Assembly: GCA_001657325.1 (NCBI GenBank) | Contig: LWRO01000017.1 | Coordinates: 116,557 to 180,556 of the forward strand | Reading direction: 5' to 3' | Source of the DNA: Geitlerinema sp. BBD 1991-9 | GTDB lineage: Bacteria > Cyanobacteriota > Cyanobacteriia > Cyanobacteriales > Geitlerinemataceae | DNA: 64,000 bases | Shown here: one piece after another, positions 11,701-19,893 of the stretch | How positions within the stretch are numbered: position 1 is the first letter of the stretch | Layout of the letters: the number at the start of each line of letters is the position of its first letter | Notes under the pieces: generated by a model | The model's database searches: none | Told to the model about the DNA's origin: nothing | Seen by the model: the letters and a program-made list of their open reading frames with translations, nothing else | Program-made: the position numbers and the translations under genes

Positions 11701-12767
11701 GCCGCGATCTCGTATTCGACCCGACGCGCGATCGACTTTACATCACGACCTCTGGGGGAACGCTCGAACGCTACGACGTGGCAACGAATACCTTGCTTTC
11801 GTCTTGGAGCGTGGGAACGAACCTGAACGGAGCAGATATTACGCCGGACGGGAAATTTCTATACGTTGCAGAGGAACAAACGGTTGGTTCGGAGGGTTTC
11901 CTGCTCAAGGTTGATTTAAACACGGGAGCCGTCACGAGTATTCCTTACACGCGGAAATCACGAGAAACGGGAGCCTGGGATGTGGCGATCGCTGGTGATG
12001 GAACGGGGTTCTTCACAACTCGATTTGCTGGTTCGGGTTGGACTCCACTTCGTCAGTTCGACCTTGCCACCGATACGCTGACGGTACGCATGAATGTCAG
12101 GCAAAATACGCATATCCGTCGCAGTGCCGATCGCAGCTTGCTTTATTTCAGCGAATCTAATAGTTCTGCAGGTCCTACGTTGGTCTACGACGCGACAAAC
12201 AGTGGAAGCAACGAGACGTTTTCCGTCAATTTAAGCAATGCCAGTAACGCTACCATCTCAGACAATATGGGGATAGGCACGATTCAGCTCGCTCCGTTCC
12301 CCGCTCGAGCAAATATGAACTCTTCCCTCAGTAATGCAGTTTCTGGCGTCAGTCGGGATGGGTCTTTTACTGCTATTGAACGTTATCCAAGTTCTATCCG
12401 AATTTTCGATCGAGACTTGAATCCCGTCGATACCCTAACTGGCTTTGACGGCGGCTTTGGGTTCGACCCCGCACGAGATATTCTGTACGCGATCGATTCG
12501 GGAACCGACGAAATCGTCGCTCACGATTTGGCAACGCGGAACGAGTTATATCGATTTGCAGTTGGGGAAAATATTTCCGGCTTCGGTTCGGATCTTTCGA
12601 CGAACTTGGGAAGTGGTAATTTTGCCTTCTCACCAGATGGCGATTTAATGTTTCTCTCAACACCGACGGGAATTCGGGTATACGATTTGCCTGAGTTGGG
12701 AAATCACAGCGTCAAGATCGGTTCTGGTGAAGTGCTCTCAGGAATTGAGTTTGGAAACCAAATCTAG
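8709..12767 (+). CDS. Large RTX/cadherin-like/SdrD_B/Calx-beta repeat protein, C-terminal part
   Basis: 1352 residues from GTG 8709, but RTX repeats in this frame extend upstream to 8544, so this is the rest of the gene beginning at 8116. Parts by nt: end of the RTX block and a type I-secretion-like module (8555-8950); Pro/Ser linker; two tandem Ig/cadherin-like repeats (9043-9310, 9394-9670); SdrD_B-like collagen-adhesin domain (9676-9940); propeller-like stretch (9942-10745) with a domain tail at 10756-10812; Calx-beta 1 (10830-11157); the first part of Calx-beta 2 (11164-11390); SdrD_B-like 2 (11422-11660); propeller-like (11662-12195); a Calx-beta end fragment (12201-12290); more propeller-like sequence and a closing tail to 12764. 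Probably an adhesin or surface-layer protein. The function is inferred from domains only. Confidence 0.85.
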   Translation: MSGFLSTGGPTLQDADVILDFASDGDILETIGGLTIDRLNIFQGSGDFAGDTILQDKDTGEFLVILLGIDRNEISADDNTHLIRVVPEPSFAPSPSPVPSSPSPVSTPTNVPPIANDDVSNTLANTAVTLNLTANDTDSDGAIVPSTAIVLSEPIGGSLLNNGDGRVTYTPNLHFTGTDTFTYTVNDNDGATSNTATIRITVALPPTPPSTPTPVPTPPPTPTPIPTNVPPIANNDTASTPLGNTVTLDLAANDIDSDGTIEPTTLSIATSPSNGSLVNNGDGTVTYTPDALFAGTDTFTYTVEDDGGATSNIATATVTVVDTGIRGSKWNDLDSDGVRDVSEPGLAGWTIYLDANDNGILDSGETSTVTDANGDYAFTGLTAGTYTVAERPQRGWRQTAPGTIAPGSGTAGNIWVSRLSQHEIEQYSPTGMSLGGSISLPNAPASFQDGRGIVPDNRDNGLVHIYNGTFDPLLSTYNTSTGTFSDTTFSGWSTVNNTSYGDIASFREFVYATDMATSGASERGIVQFDLDNNTAVRFADTQNYIDLTLGLDGWLYALRSDQQKVDTFAPSTLELLWTTTLAEDVRGIAVNERSEIFGASWDDNIYHFDYEGTQLKAIDSGTFDLMDIDLSYEDDRIVVGSRSGDVILTDESLSSVTSFDAGNNNLFVSFSDVQTPWQILNPTHSVTLAVGDVATDVNFGGTFLGTPRLSIDDVTLTETDAGTVDATFTVTLSSVQAAAVTVDYATADDTATAGSDYTASNGTLTFAPGTTTQTLSVPVRGDTLAEGEETFNVDLTNATTGVEILDDRGVGTIEDNDFGLLIDDVSVTRPTSGTETATFTVSLTSASSNTITVDFETTDDSATEPSDYTATSGTLSFPPGTTTRTIDVTIKPGSVSSPSPVVNGEIRGSKWNDLNGNGLRDAGEPGLPNWTIFLDSNLDGVLDSGETSTVTDANGNYAFTNLTPSNYVVAEVQQPSSTQTFPGVSSMSAVDFIPVSDRRDLVFDPTRDRLYITTSGGTLERYDVATNTLLSSWSVGTNLNGADITPDGKFLYVAEEQTVGSEGFLLKVDLNTGAVTSIPYTRKSRETGAWDVAIAGDGTGFFTTRFAGSGWTPLRQFDLATDTLTVRMNVRQNTHIRRSADRSLLYFSESNSSAGPTLVYDATNSGSNETFSVNLSNASNATISDNMGIGTIQLAPFPARANMNSSLSNAVSGVSRDGSFTAIERYPSSIRIFDRDLNPVDTLTGFDGGFGFDPARDILYAIDSGTDEIVAHDLATRNELYRFAVGENISGFGSDLSTNLGSGNFAFSPDGDLMFLSTPTGIRVYDLPELGNHSVKIGSGEVLSGIEFGNQI

Positions 12768-12970
12768 GGATTTTAGAGTTTCCATGTGTACCTGGATCTT
12801 GTCATCAATATCTTGGAGTGGGCATATTCTACTTGGGAAAGTTGACAAGACCCATCTAATACCAATTTTTGAAAATCGTGCCATACATGAATCGTCAATC
12901 GCCTTGTATAGCGAGAATTGTCCACCAGCAACAATTTCCAAGTTTTCGGAAAATGGTATAACACCTTGAG

Positions 12971-14215
12971 CTAATTCGATCGAGTTAATGGTGTTGCACT
13001 GAGCATTTCACTCAGTTTTCCCAAAAATACATCGGCTTGGTTAAACCAAAATTCAGTATTCCAGTAAACGAAACAACTGGTTTCGCACACCAATAACAAT
13101 CGCAGAATGTCTTCGTTGGCTTCGATCGATCTGACTTGTTGACTGAGTTCGTCGGTTTTCCGTAAAATATCCTGACGGCGATCGCCTTCGTTCCAACTTT
13201 GATGGCCGCCAATCCACGATCCCCCCGTGGGTTTGAGATGCACTCGCGTCGGGTTTTCGGGGAGATGCTTCGCAATGTATTCGCTAACCGTTGCCATGCG
13301 AACGTTAGGAAGTTCCGCAATCTGATGGACGAGTGGAATGAAGGTATTGCGGAAATACTCAAACATCATTACGTTGCCATTTTCACCGTCAGAGGTAGGA
13401 ACGATGAGTGGTGGAGTTGAAATTCCTTTTTCAGAAAAGACCCTCGATCGATAGCGAATGTCGTTCAAACATCCATCAGCATTATGTCCGCTTTGTTGGC
13501 GAATTCCCATTTCGGTATCTCTGACAACGCACAGCATCCTTTCGGTTTCACCACTGGCGGTAATTTCCAACTCGTGAACGCGGTTTTCGAGTTCGGGAAT
13601 CGTCCATCCTTCGGGATGCTCTAAAGCTGAAGTGGGTAGAATTAACCATTCGTAGCCGCAACGTTTCAACAATCGCACCAACTTTAAAGCCTGTTGCGGA
13701 TCGCCGGTCATCCCCATTTCAGGAAGCCAAAACCCTTTGACTCGTTGCAAGGCAGCTTCACCAAATAAATCGCCAAAGACTCGTTTCCAGGTCGAAATTT
13801 GTGCTTCCCAATCCCGCTCGGGGGTAGCGGGAAAATAGCAATGGCTGTAGGCGGTTCCCGCAAATTCGATCGAATCGGGATAGTTTTCTAACACGCCACG
13901 CCATAATTCGATAAGGTCACCAATCGGTTCGCCATCGACGTGAAGGCTGGTAAACGCGCCGTTTTTCGACAATTTTGCCAGCTCTTCCAATAAAACGCCG
14001 GAGTAATCCACCATCATTCGGGGTGAATATCCTTCCTGCACGAGCTGTTTGGCATATTTCGCTGGATTTTTATAAGCTTGTGCGAACCATTGAGCGTTCC
14101 AGCCTTCTTCCGAGTTTCGATCGCCGCTTAACATTTTTTCGAGATTTCCCATTTGACGATCGTGATGCCAAATGGGAGGTTGATGCATATGCAGCCAAGG
14201 AACAAAAAAAGCCAT
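12971..14215 (-). CDS. Glycoside hydrolase family 57 enzyme
   Basis: 414 residues. GH57 contains alpha-amylases, 4-alpha-glucanotransferases and branching enzymes that act on alpha-glucans such as glycogen. Conserved regions seen: HMHQPP (9-14), GTAYSHCYFP (120-129), the nucleophile region GFWLPEMG with E166, and the acid/base region SDGENGN with D276. The retaining-enzyme catalytic pair is therefore present. It is shorter than the GH57 branching enzymes, and no extra C-terminal domain is seen; the exact activity is not decided. A perfect 20-base palindrome followed by T5 sits 13 bases before the start codon. The histidine kinase gene ends about 200 bases upstream on the same strand. Confidence 0.88.
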   Translation of the reverse strand: MAFFVPWLHMHQPPIWHHDRQMGNLEKMLSGDRNSEEGWNAQWFAQAYKNPAKYAKQLVQEGYSPRMMVDYSGVLLEELAKLSKNGAFTSLHVDGEPIGDLIELWRGVLENYPDSIEFAGTAYSHCYFPATPERDWEAQISTWKRVFGDLFGEAALQRVKGFWLPEMGMTGDPQQALKLVRLLKRCGYEWLILPTSALEHPEGWTIPELENRVHELEITASGETERMLCVVRDTEMGIRQQSGHNADGCLNDIRYRSRVFSEKGISTPPLIVPTSDGENGNVMMFEYFRNTFIPLVHQIAELPNVRMATVSEYIAKHLPENPTRVHLKPTGGSWIGGHQSWNEGDRRQDILRKTDELSQQVRSIEANEDILRLLLVCETSCFVYWNTEFWFNQADVFLGKLSEMLSATPLTRSN

Positions 14216-14227
14216 AATTTAAAAAGG

Positions 14228-14247
14228 CGTCTCGATCGATCGAGACG
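14228..14247 (-). terminator. 20-base palindrome just upstream of the GH57 start
   Basis: Perfect palindrome CGTCTCGATCGATCGAGACG. On the minus strand it is followed by CCTTTTT and then the GH57 ATG, so it has the shape of an intrinsic terminator. It could end transcripts from the upstream kinase gene, act as an attenuator, or be an operator dyad. Confidence 0.55.
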
Positions 14248-14424
14248 TTGGGAAAGGCCGTGTACGTCTACCTTACTTGCATTAGTCTTGAATTGAGAGC
14301 GCGTATATAAAAATTTTCGATTTCCCGTTCCCCGAGTTCGCGCAGTTTCGAGCGACCTTTCTCTCGCTCGAAATTTCTTGAAGATCGGATTTCCGAAATC
14401 AAAAAATTGTAATATTTTGCAAGA

Positions 14425-15792
14425 TTATGTTTGTGCGTCAGGGATTTCAATAAAAAATGAAGTTCCTCGATCGACCTCAGACTTAAAATATAACTTACCA
14501 CCGTGTTTCTCGACAATAATTTTATAGGTTGTAGACAATCCGAGTCCCGTTCCTTGTCCAACAGGTTTTGTGGTATAAAAAGGTTCAAAAATCTTAGATT
14601 TCTTATTTTCAGAAATCCCAACTCCATTGTCAGAAATTTCTATACGAATGCCTGGCTGTTTTCGATTTAAATATTCCGTATGTATCAAAATTTTACCAGC
14701 TTTATTAGCACAATTGGGGCGTTCATCAATGGCATCAATAGCGTTAGTAATGATATTTAAAAACGCTTGATTGATCTCTCCAATCGCACAGCGAACTTGT
14801 GGAATGTTTCCATACGCTTTTACAATTTCAATTTCGGGGCGATGTCCATCTGTTTTAAATCGATGTCGAACGACTTCTAGGGTATAGTCTAGGTTCGCGT
14901 TTAAATCGACAGTCTTAATCTCAGACTCATCGAGATGAGAAAACATTTTGAGCGATTGCACGATCTGTTGAATTCGATCGGCTCCCGATTTCATGGAATT
15001 CATCAACTTTGGAAAGTCATCCGTCAGATAATCGAGGTCGATCTGTTCGATTTTGTGAAGAACTGCTTCAGATGTATCAGGATATTCTTGATGGTACAGC
15101 GTGATGAGATTGAGTAAATCTTCACTATAACGGTGCGCGTGGGGCAGGTTTCCGGCGATGAAACTGATGGGATTGTTGATTTCGTGAGCAATCCCTGCAA
15201 CAAATTGCCCCAATGCCGACATCTTTTCGGCGTGAATTAAACTCGCTTGAGTATGCTTTAAGCGACTGAGCGTATCGTCTAACTGTGCAACTTTACGCCG
15301 AAGTTCCATTTGGGCAACTGTTTGACGACTTAGTGCTTGTAAAGCTCGCAATTGTTCTGGAGTAAGTTGGCGAGGCTCTCGATCGATCGCGCATACGGTT
15401 CCTACTGCATGGCCGTCGGGTGTAATCAACGGCGCACCTGCGTAAAATCGGAGGTGAGGATCTTCAACGACTAGAGGATTATCAGCAAACCGTTCGTCTT
15501 CTAGGGCGTTAGACACGACAAATACGTTATCGGGTTCGAGAATAGCATGGGCGCAAAAAGCGATTTCGCGAGGGGTTTCGTCCGCTTCAAGTCCGAATTT
15601 GGCTTTAAACCACTGCCGCTGACGATCGACCAAACTAATCAATGCGATCGGCGTACCACAAATTTGAGCAGCGAGAATGCTAATGTCGTTAAATGCGTCT
15701 TCCGGTAAAGTGTCGAGTAAATCGTATCGATCGAGGGCTTGTTGGCGCTTGGATTCGTTACTTGGGTGGGGCGCGATTAACATAGGGGTCAA
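14425..15792 (-). CDS. GAF-domain sensor histidine kinase
   Basis: 455 residues, soluble: no membrane segment is seen. A GAF domain (about 10-165) is followed by a coiled linker (160-190), then the dimerisation/phosphoacceptor region IAHEINNP with H203, and a HATPase domain with N box (NIITNAIDAI), G1 (DNGVGI) and G2 (GQGTGLGLS). This is the HisKA/NtrB-like kinase class common in cyanobacteria. The GAF ligand is unknown; the CAHAILEP stretch is shared by many GAF kinases and is not proof of a bilin. No response regulator lies next to it, so the partner is elsewhere. Confidence 0.9.
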   Translation of the reverse strand: MTPMLIAPHPSNESKRQQALDRYDLLDTLPEDAFNDISILAAQICGTPIALISLVDRQRQWFKAKFGLEADETPREIAFCAHAILEPDNVFVVSNALEDERFADNPLVVEDPHLRFYAGAPLITPDGHAVGTVCAIDREPRQLTPEQLRALQALSRQTVAQMELRRKVAQLDDTLSRLKHTQASLIHAEKMSALGQFVAGIAHEINNPISFIAGNLPHAHRYSEDLLNLITLYHQEYPDTSEAVLHKIEQIDLDYLTDDFPKLMNSMKSGADRIQQIVQSLKMFSHLDESEIKTVDLNANLDYTLEVVRHRFKTDGHRPEIEIVKAYGNIPQVRCAIGEINQAFLNIITNAIDAIDERPNCANKAGKILIHTEYLNRKQPGIRIEISDNGVGISENKKSKIFEPFYTTKPVGQGTGLGLSTTYKIIVEKHGGKLYFKSEVDRGTSFFIEIPDAQT

Positions 15793-15866
15793 ACCAGCAC
15801 GATAGTTTGAGTACGACGGTGACTTCCGAAGGGATTGGATCGATCTTTCATCGTAGCAATCAAAAG

Positions 15867-15890
15867 AGGGACAAACGGTCGTCTGTCCCT
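15867..15890. repeat. AGGGACA/TGTCCCT hairpin repeat
   Basis: Inverted repeat AGGGACA / TGTCCCT (arms 15867-15873 and 15884-15890) in the gap between the glutathione reductase stop and the histidine kinase start. Elements of this form recur in cyanobacterial intergenic DNA. Here it could terminate gor transcripts running on the minus strand. Confidence 0.5.
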
Positions 15891-15912
15891 ACAGCTAAAG
15901 CTCGGTTGAAAA

Positions 15913-17262
15913 CTATCGCATGGTCACAAACTCTTCAGCCGAACTCGGATGAATGCCAATCGTTGCGTCGAAATTGGCTTTTGTCGCCCCCATTTTTACG
16001 GCAATGGCGACACCCTGAATAATTTCAGCAGCGTGTTCGCCTACCATGTGCGCCCCAACCACTTTATCGGTATTGCCATCGATGATGAGTTTCATTAAGG
16101 TTTTTTCATCTCGACCGCCTAATGTGTGATACATGGGACGGAAACGAGAGCGAAAGACCTTGACTGCATCGCCGTACTTTTCACGAGCTTGGGTTTCTGT
16201 CAATCCGACTGTCGCAGCTTCTGGGGTTGTGAAAATCGCTGTGGGAACGTTTTCATAGCTCATCACTCGCGATTTTCCGCCGAAGTGAGTATCGGCAAAG
16301 ACGCGCCCTTCGTTGATAGCAACTGGGGTGAGATTGATTCGATCGATACAATCTCCCACGGCATAAATGTTTGGTTCTGCGGTTTGGTTGTACTCGTCTG
16401 CAGCAATCGCACCGTTGCGAATTTCCACACGGGTATTTTCTAATCCCAATCCTTCGAGATTCGGTTTTCGCCCCGTTGCTGCTAGGCTAACGGTTTCGGC
16501 GATAACGCTGTCTTCTTCGCCACCGTCGAGGTTGAGTTTTAAGTTTCCATCGTCGAGTTTTTCGATCGATTGAATCGTCGTGTTGGTGAGGATGCGAATA
16601 CCGTGTTTCTGCATCGCTTCTTGGATTTCAGTGCGGATGTCCTCGTCAAACCCACGCAGAATTTTATCTCGTCGGATAATCACAGTGACATCAGACCCCA
16701 AGCCGCGAAGGATACACGCAAATTCAACACCGATATATCCACCACCGAGAACGACGGCTTGTTTGGGTCGTTCTTGGAGATGGAAAATTTCGTTGGATGT
16801 AATGGCGTGTTCGATACCTGGAGTCGGCGGTTTGGTGGGTTTTCCTCCAACAGCAATCAGGATTTTGTCAGCCGTGATTTTTCGATCGTTCACCGTCACA
16901 GTGTGGGAATCGACGAATTTCGCGTAGCCCTCGAACACTTCGACCTTAGAATTGTCCAGCATTCGCTGGTAAATTCCATTGAGGCGCGTTACTTCGTCGT
17001 TGACGGCTTTGAGCATTTTCGGCCAGTCGAGATCGCTTTGGACGGCACCCCACCCGTAACCGACAGCATCGCGAAACAATTCAGAAAAATGGGAGGCGTA
17101 CACCATCAATTTTTTGGGAACGCAACCGCGGTTGACGCAAGTTCCGCCCAATCGATCGACTTCTGCAATTCCCACTTTGGCCCCGTATTCGGCAGCACGG
17201 CGGGCGCTGGCAATCCCTCCCGATCCTGCACCGATGACAAATAAATCAAAATCGTAACTCAT
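15913..17262 (-). CDS. gor: Glutathione reductase
   Basis: 449 residues from ATG 17262, where AGAGG precedes the start; the frame is open to 17283. FAD/NAD(P)-dependent pyridine nucleotide-disulfide oxidoreductase that regenerates reduced glutathione. Seen: N-terminal FAD fold GAGSGG, redox disulfide C42/C47 in GTCVNRGCVPKK, central NAD(P)H Rossmann motif GGGYIGVEF, FAD motif YAVGDC, and the C-terminal catalytic HPSSAEE with the active-site His. The Cys motif context distinguishes it from dihydrolipoamide dehydrogenase and mercuric reductase. It lies next to a ZIP transporter and a peroxiredoxin-glutaredoxin hybrid, which needs glutathione. Confidence 0.95.
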   Translation of the reverse strand: MSYDFDLFVIGAGSGGIASARRAAEYGAKVGIAEVDRLGGTCVNRGCVPKKLMVYASHFSELFRDAVGYGWGAVQSDLDWPKMLKAVNDEVTRLNGIYQRMLDNSKVEVFEGYAKFVDSHTVTVNDRKITADKILIAVGGKPTKPPTPGIEHAITSNEIFHLQERPKQAVVLGGGYIGVEFACILRGLGSDVTVIIRRDKILRGFDEDIRTEIQEAMQKHGIRILTNTTIQSIEKLDDGNLKLNLDGGEEDSVIAETVSLAATGRKPNLEGLGLENTRVEIRNGAIAADEYNQTAEPNIYAVGDCIDRINLTPVAINEGRVFADTHFGGKSRVMSYENVPTAIFTTPEAATVGLTETQAREKYGDAVKVFRSRFRPMYHTLGGRDEKTLMKLIIDGNTDKVVGAHMVGEHAAEIIQGVAIAVKMGATKANFDATIGIHPSSAEEFVTMR

Positions 17263-17354
17263 AAATGCCTCTTTGTCTCTCAACGACCCGTAACAGTAAG
17301 ATAACTAGATGATGAGATAAATGGAGAACGAGATCGCCCCATCACCGTACCGCC

Positions 17355-18128
17355 TCAACCGATGGCGATATCTAAAAACATCATGACGGCAAATCCAGTC
17401 ATAATGCCGAGGGTTCCTTCTTGTTCGCAACTTTTTCGATCGATCTCTGGAATAATTTCGTCGACGATGACGAACAGCATGGCACCCGCTGCAAAGGCCA
17501 TCGCCCACGGGAGAAATGCTTGCGCGACGCTTACAATTCCCGCTCCGATTAAGCCGCCAAGGGGTTCGACGAGTCCCGTCAGTAGCGCAATCCCAAACGC
17601 GAAACCGATCGAATAATTCAATTCTCGCAGGCCTAGCGCGACAACTAAACCCTCGGGCATATTTTGTACGCCGATGCCTAACGCGAGGGCGAGGCCGTTG
17701 GTGACATTCTCGCCGCCAAACCCAACACCGACCGCTAATCCTTCGGGAAAGTTATGGAGGGTAATCGCCATGACGAACAGCCAAATGCGCTGAAAATTTT
17801 GAAACGACGGCCCTTCTGGGCCCTTGAAGAAGTGTTCGTGGGGGAAGTGGTTGTGCATCAGCCACAACGCTGCTCCTCCGACAACGATGCCGCAAACCAT
17901 AATAAGGGCGGAGATCGATTGTGAATACCCGTATTCGAGCGCGGCTTCGGTTCCCGGAACGATGAGGGAAAAGGAGGTCGCGGCTAACATGACGCCACCG
18001 CCAAATCCCAATAAAATGCCTTGAAGTCGCTGTTTAATCGTTTGCGTGAAGACAATTGGCAACGCACCGAGTCCGGTTCCGAGTCCGGCGAGGAGGCTGG
18101 CGAGGGTTCCAATAATAATGATATCCAC
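17355..18128 (-). CDS. ZIP-family divalent metal transporter
   Basis: 257 residues, about eight hydrophobic segments. ZIP proteins move Zn, Fe or related divalent cations into the cytoplasm. The two metal-site helices are clear: TM IV HNFPEGLAVG (from 125) and TM V QNMPEGLVVA (from 155). The loop before them is His-rich, MHNHFPHEH (91-99), a usual metal-binding loop. It resembles the ZupT/GufA branch. It is placed between glutathione reductase and the peroxiredoxin hybrid on the same strand; a shared response to oxidative or metal stress is an inference. Confidence 0.9.
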   Translation of the reverse strand: MDIIIIGTLASLLAGLGTGLGALPIVFTQTIKQRLQGILLGFGGGVMLAATSFSLIVPGTEAALEYGYSQSISALIMVCGIVVGGAALWLMHNHFPHEHFFKGPEGPSFQNFQRIWLFVMAITLHNFPEGLAVGVGFGGENVTNGLALALGIGVQNMPEGLVVALGLRELNYSIGFAFGIALLTGLVEPLGGLIGAGIVSVAQAFLPWAMAFAAGAMLFVIVDEIIPEIDRKSCEQEGTLGIMTGFAVMMFLDIAIG

Positions 18129-18163
18129 GATCGATCTCCCGATAATTGGGGGTGCGATTCGAT

Positions 18164-18188
18164 CGGGCGCACGCTTGAAGTGCGCCCG
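18164..18188 (-). terminator. GC-rich hairpin after the peroxiredoxin-glutaredoxin gene
   Basis: Perfect 8-bp inverted repeat CGGGCGCA / TGCGCCCG with a 9-base loop, between the stop of the peroxiredoxin-glutaredoxin gene and the start of the ZIP gene. No T-run follows on the minus strand, so it may instead be a transcript stabiliser. Confidence 0.45.
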
Positions 18189-18205
18189 TCTCTGAGTTCG
18201 AGGAA

Positions 18206-18937
18206 CTAGGCGGTTTTGAAGTACTCTTCTAACGCATCGGAACCGCCGATGTGTTGGCCGTTGATGAAGACTTGGGGAACGGTGGTGCTACCCGTCATGG
18301 CTTTGAGCGATCGAGCGGTGGCATCGCGTCCGACGACGATCTCTTCGTAGTCAAAGCCGCGCTCGCTCAACAGTGCTTTAGCTTTAGCGCAGAAAGGACA
18401 TCCCACTTTGGTAAACAGCGAAACGTATTTGGGCGCTGCATCGGGGTTGATGTACTTCAGCATCGTCTCCGCATCGGAGACTTCAAAGGGATCGCCCGGT
18501 TTCTCGGGTTCGATAAACATTTTGTCGATGACACCGTCTTTGACGAGCATGGAGTAGCGCCAAGACCGCTTTCCAAAGCCGAGATCGCTTTTATCGACTA
18601 ACATTCCCATTTGTTCGCTGAATTCGCCATTTCCGTCGGGAACGAGCGTGACGTTATCACTTTCTTGGTCTTTCGCCCACTCGTTCATGACAAAGGTGTC
18701 GTTGACAGACAGACAGACAATTTCGTCCACCCCGTTTTCTTTGAACACGCCGGCGAGTTGGTTGTAACCGGGAAGGTGAGTTGACGAGCAGGTGGGGGTA
18801 AACGCACCGGGCAGTGCGAAGACAATGACAGTTTTGCCAGAGAACAGTTCATCGGTCGTGACATCGACCCATTCGTTATCACGGCGCGTGCGGAACGTGA
18901 CGCTGGGAATGCGCTGACCTTCTCGGTTTTGCAGCAT
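18206..18937 (-). CDS. Peroxiredoxin-5/glutaredoxin hybrid
   Basis: 243 residues, a natural fusion known in cyanobacteria and some pathogens. The N-terminal Prx5 domain (1-160) holds the peroxidatic Cys50 in [16 protein letters not shown]. The C-terminal glutaredoxin domain (168-243) has the dithiol CPFC at 180-183 and the glutathione-binding [15 protein letters not shown]. It reduces peroxides with electrons from glutathione through its own glutaredoxin domain, so glutathione reductase two genes away on the same strand supplies the recycling step. A 9+9 palindrome lies 20 bases upstream of the start and is a likely operator. Confidence 0.95.
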   Translation of the reverse strand: MLQNREGQRIPSVTFRTRRDNEWVDVTTDELFSGKTVIVFALPGAFTPTCSSTHLPGYNQLAGVFKENGVDEIVCLSVNDTFVMNEWAKDQESDNVTLVPDGNGEFSEQMGMLVDKSDLGFGKRSWRYSMLVKDGVIDKMFIEPEKPGDPFEVSDAETMLKYINPDAAPKYVSLFTKVGCPFCAKAKALLSERGFDYEEIVVGRDATARSLKAMTGSTTVPQVFINGQHIGGSDALEEYFKTA

Positions 18938-18957
18938 GATGGGTTACTCCTTTTTAT

Positions 18958-18980
18958 GAACTCATAACGACTATGAGTTC
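18958..18980. promoter_or_regulatory. Palindromic operator candidate upstream of prx-grx
   Basis: Perfect inverted repeat GAACTCATA-acgac-TATGAGTTC, arms 9 bp with a 5-base spacer, 20 bases before the start of the peroxiredoxin-glutaredoxin gene. The form fits a dimeric repressor or activator site. No regulator gene is adjacent and the sequence does not match the PerR box as I know it. Confidence 0.6.
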
Positions 18981-19339
18981 ACTTTAGAGGCAAAGTCGAT
19001 CGATTGTCAAGTCGGGGGGTCATGTCATTTTATTTCACCATATTTCGGGAATTGGCAAACTTCTTCGAGCTTTAAGTCTTATTTTTAGAGTCTAAAAGCC
19101 CAATCATCTGATTTTTGAGATTTTACGCCACGATACGCAAACACGGCTTCTTCGCAAACGAAAACAACCGACCTCAATAGAGCGTTCCATTTTTACAGCT
19201 CGATTGAAGTCGATTTTTAAATCGATTTATGAATATATCTTCAATTAGTTAAAAAAAATAAAGTGAAACTTTTCAAGCCAACTTAATAACTATCAAAAAC
19301 GAACTAGAAACACCGAATGCAGGGAGAGAATAGATAGAT
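18981..19339. other. Gap without recognised gene
   Basis: About 360 AT-rich bases between the operator candidate and the end of a 64-codon gene. Nothing beyond promoter-like AT-rich sequence is seen. Confidence 0.5.
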
Positions 19340-19534
19340 TTAAGGACTAGGAACGAGTTTGATATGTCCGCGATCCATTTCGTCCATCAGTAGTTCGAGG
19401 GCTTCGTAATCTACATCTGAGATGTATCCCAGACGAGTCAACTCAGCATTAATGGCATTTTCAATGTCGGGTGTTAAGCATTTGATGTAAAGCGCTTTCT
19501 CGACAAGATGACGGATTACCGCTGACGCTTTCAT
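19340..19534 (-). CDS. Small conserved cyanobacterial protein of unknown function
   Basis: 64 residues, beginning MKASAVIRHLVEKALYIKCLT and ending acidic then basic (ELLMDEMDRGHIKLVPSP). Small proteins with this MKASAVIR-LVEKAL opening and helical build are familiar in many cyanobacteria, often in several copies, which is why it is kept despite its size. Predicted helical and soluble, with no known catalytic motif. No clear Shine-Dalgarno sequence is seen. Function unknown. Confidence 0.65.
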   Translation of the reverse strand: MKASAVIRHLVEKALYIKCLTPDIENAINAELTRLGYISDVDYEALELLMDEMDRGHIKLVPSP

Positions 19535-19893
19535 GGGATTTACAAGAATTCTATATTTCCATCTTCAACGGAAGCTAAAGCTAACCCTGCGATCGATGCG
19601 CCTGCAATACGTGATCTCGATCGCTGCTAAATTTAGCACCTTAAGGGGCATAACCCCCCCTAGGGAACTTACACCCCGATCGCACGTCACGGGTATCCAT
19701 GAAGATTCAGAAAAGAGAAGAAGCGTATTGCTAGATACTTTTTTTAAGTGTAGCCTTTTTAGAATCTTCACATAAGGGGTTGGAATGCTAAAGCTTCCAT
19801 GAAATGCAACAAATTGAGTAGCCGACTCCAAAAACGATGGCATATCGTCGTAGACAAGACGCTCGACAGTTCAGCACCAGAAGGATATTAGTC
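19535..19893. other. Gap with a 14-base palindrome
   Basis: 359 bases between divergent genes. It holds the perfect palindrome TGCTAAATTTAGCA (19625-19638), which may be an operator. No gene is supported. Confidence 0.45.

Noticed and set aside
16570..17244. 224-codon frame antisense to glutathione reductase
   Set aside because: Shadow of a strongly conserved gene; composition is a reflection of the sense codons.
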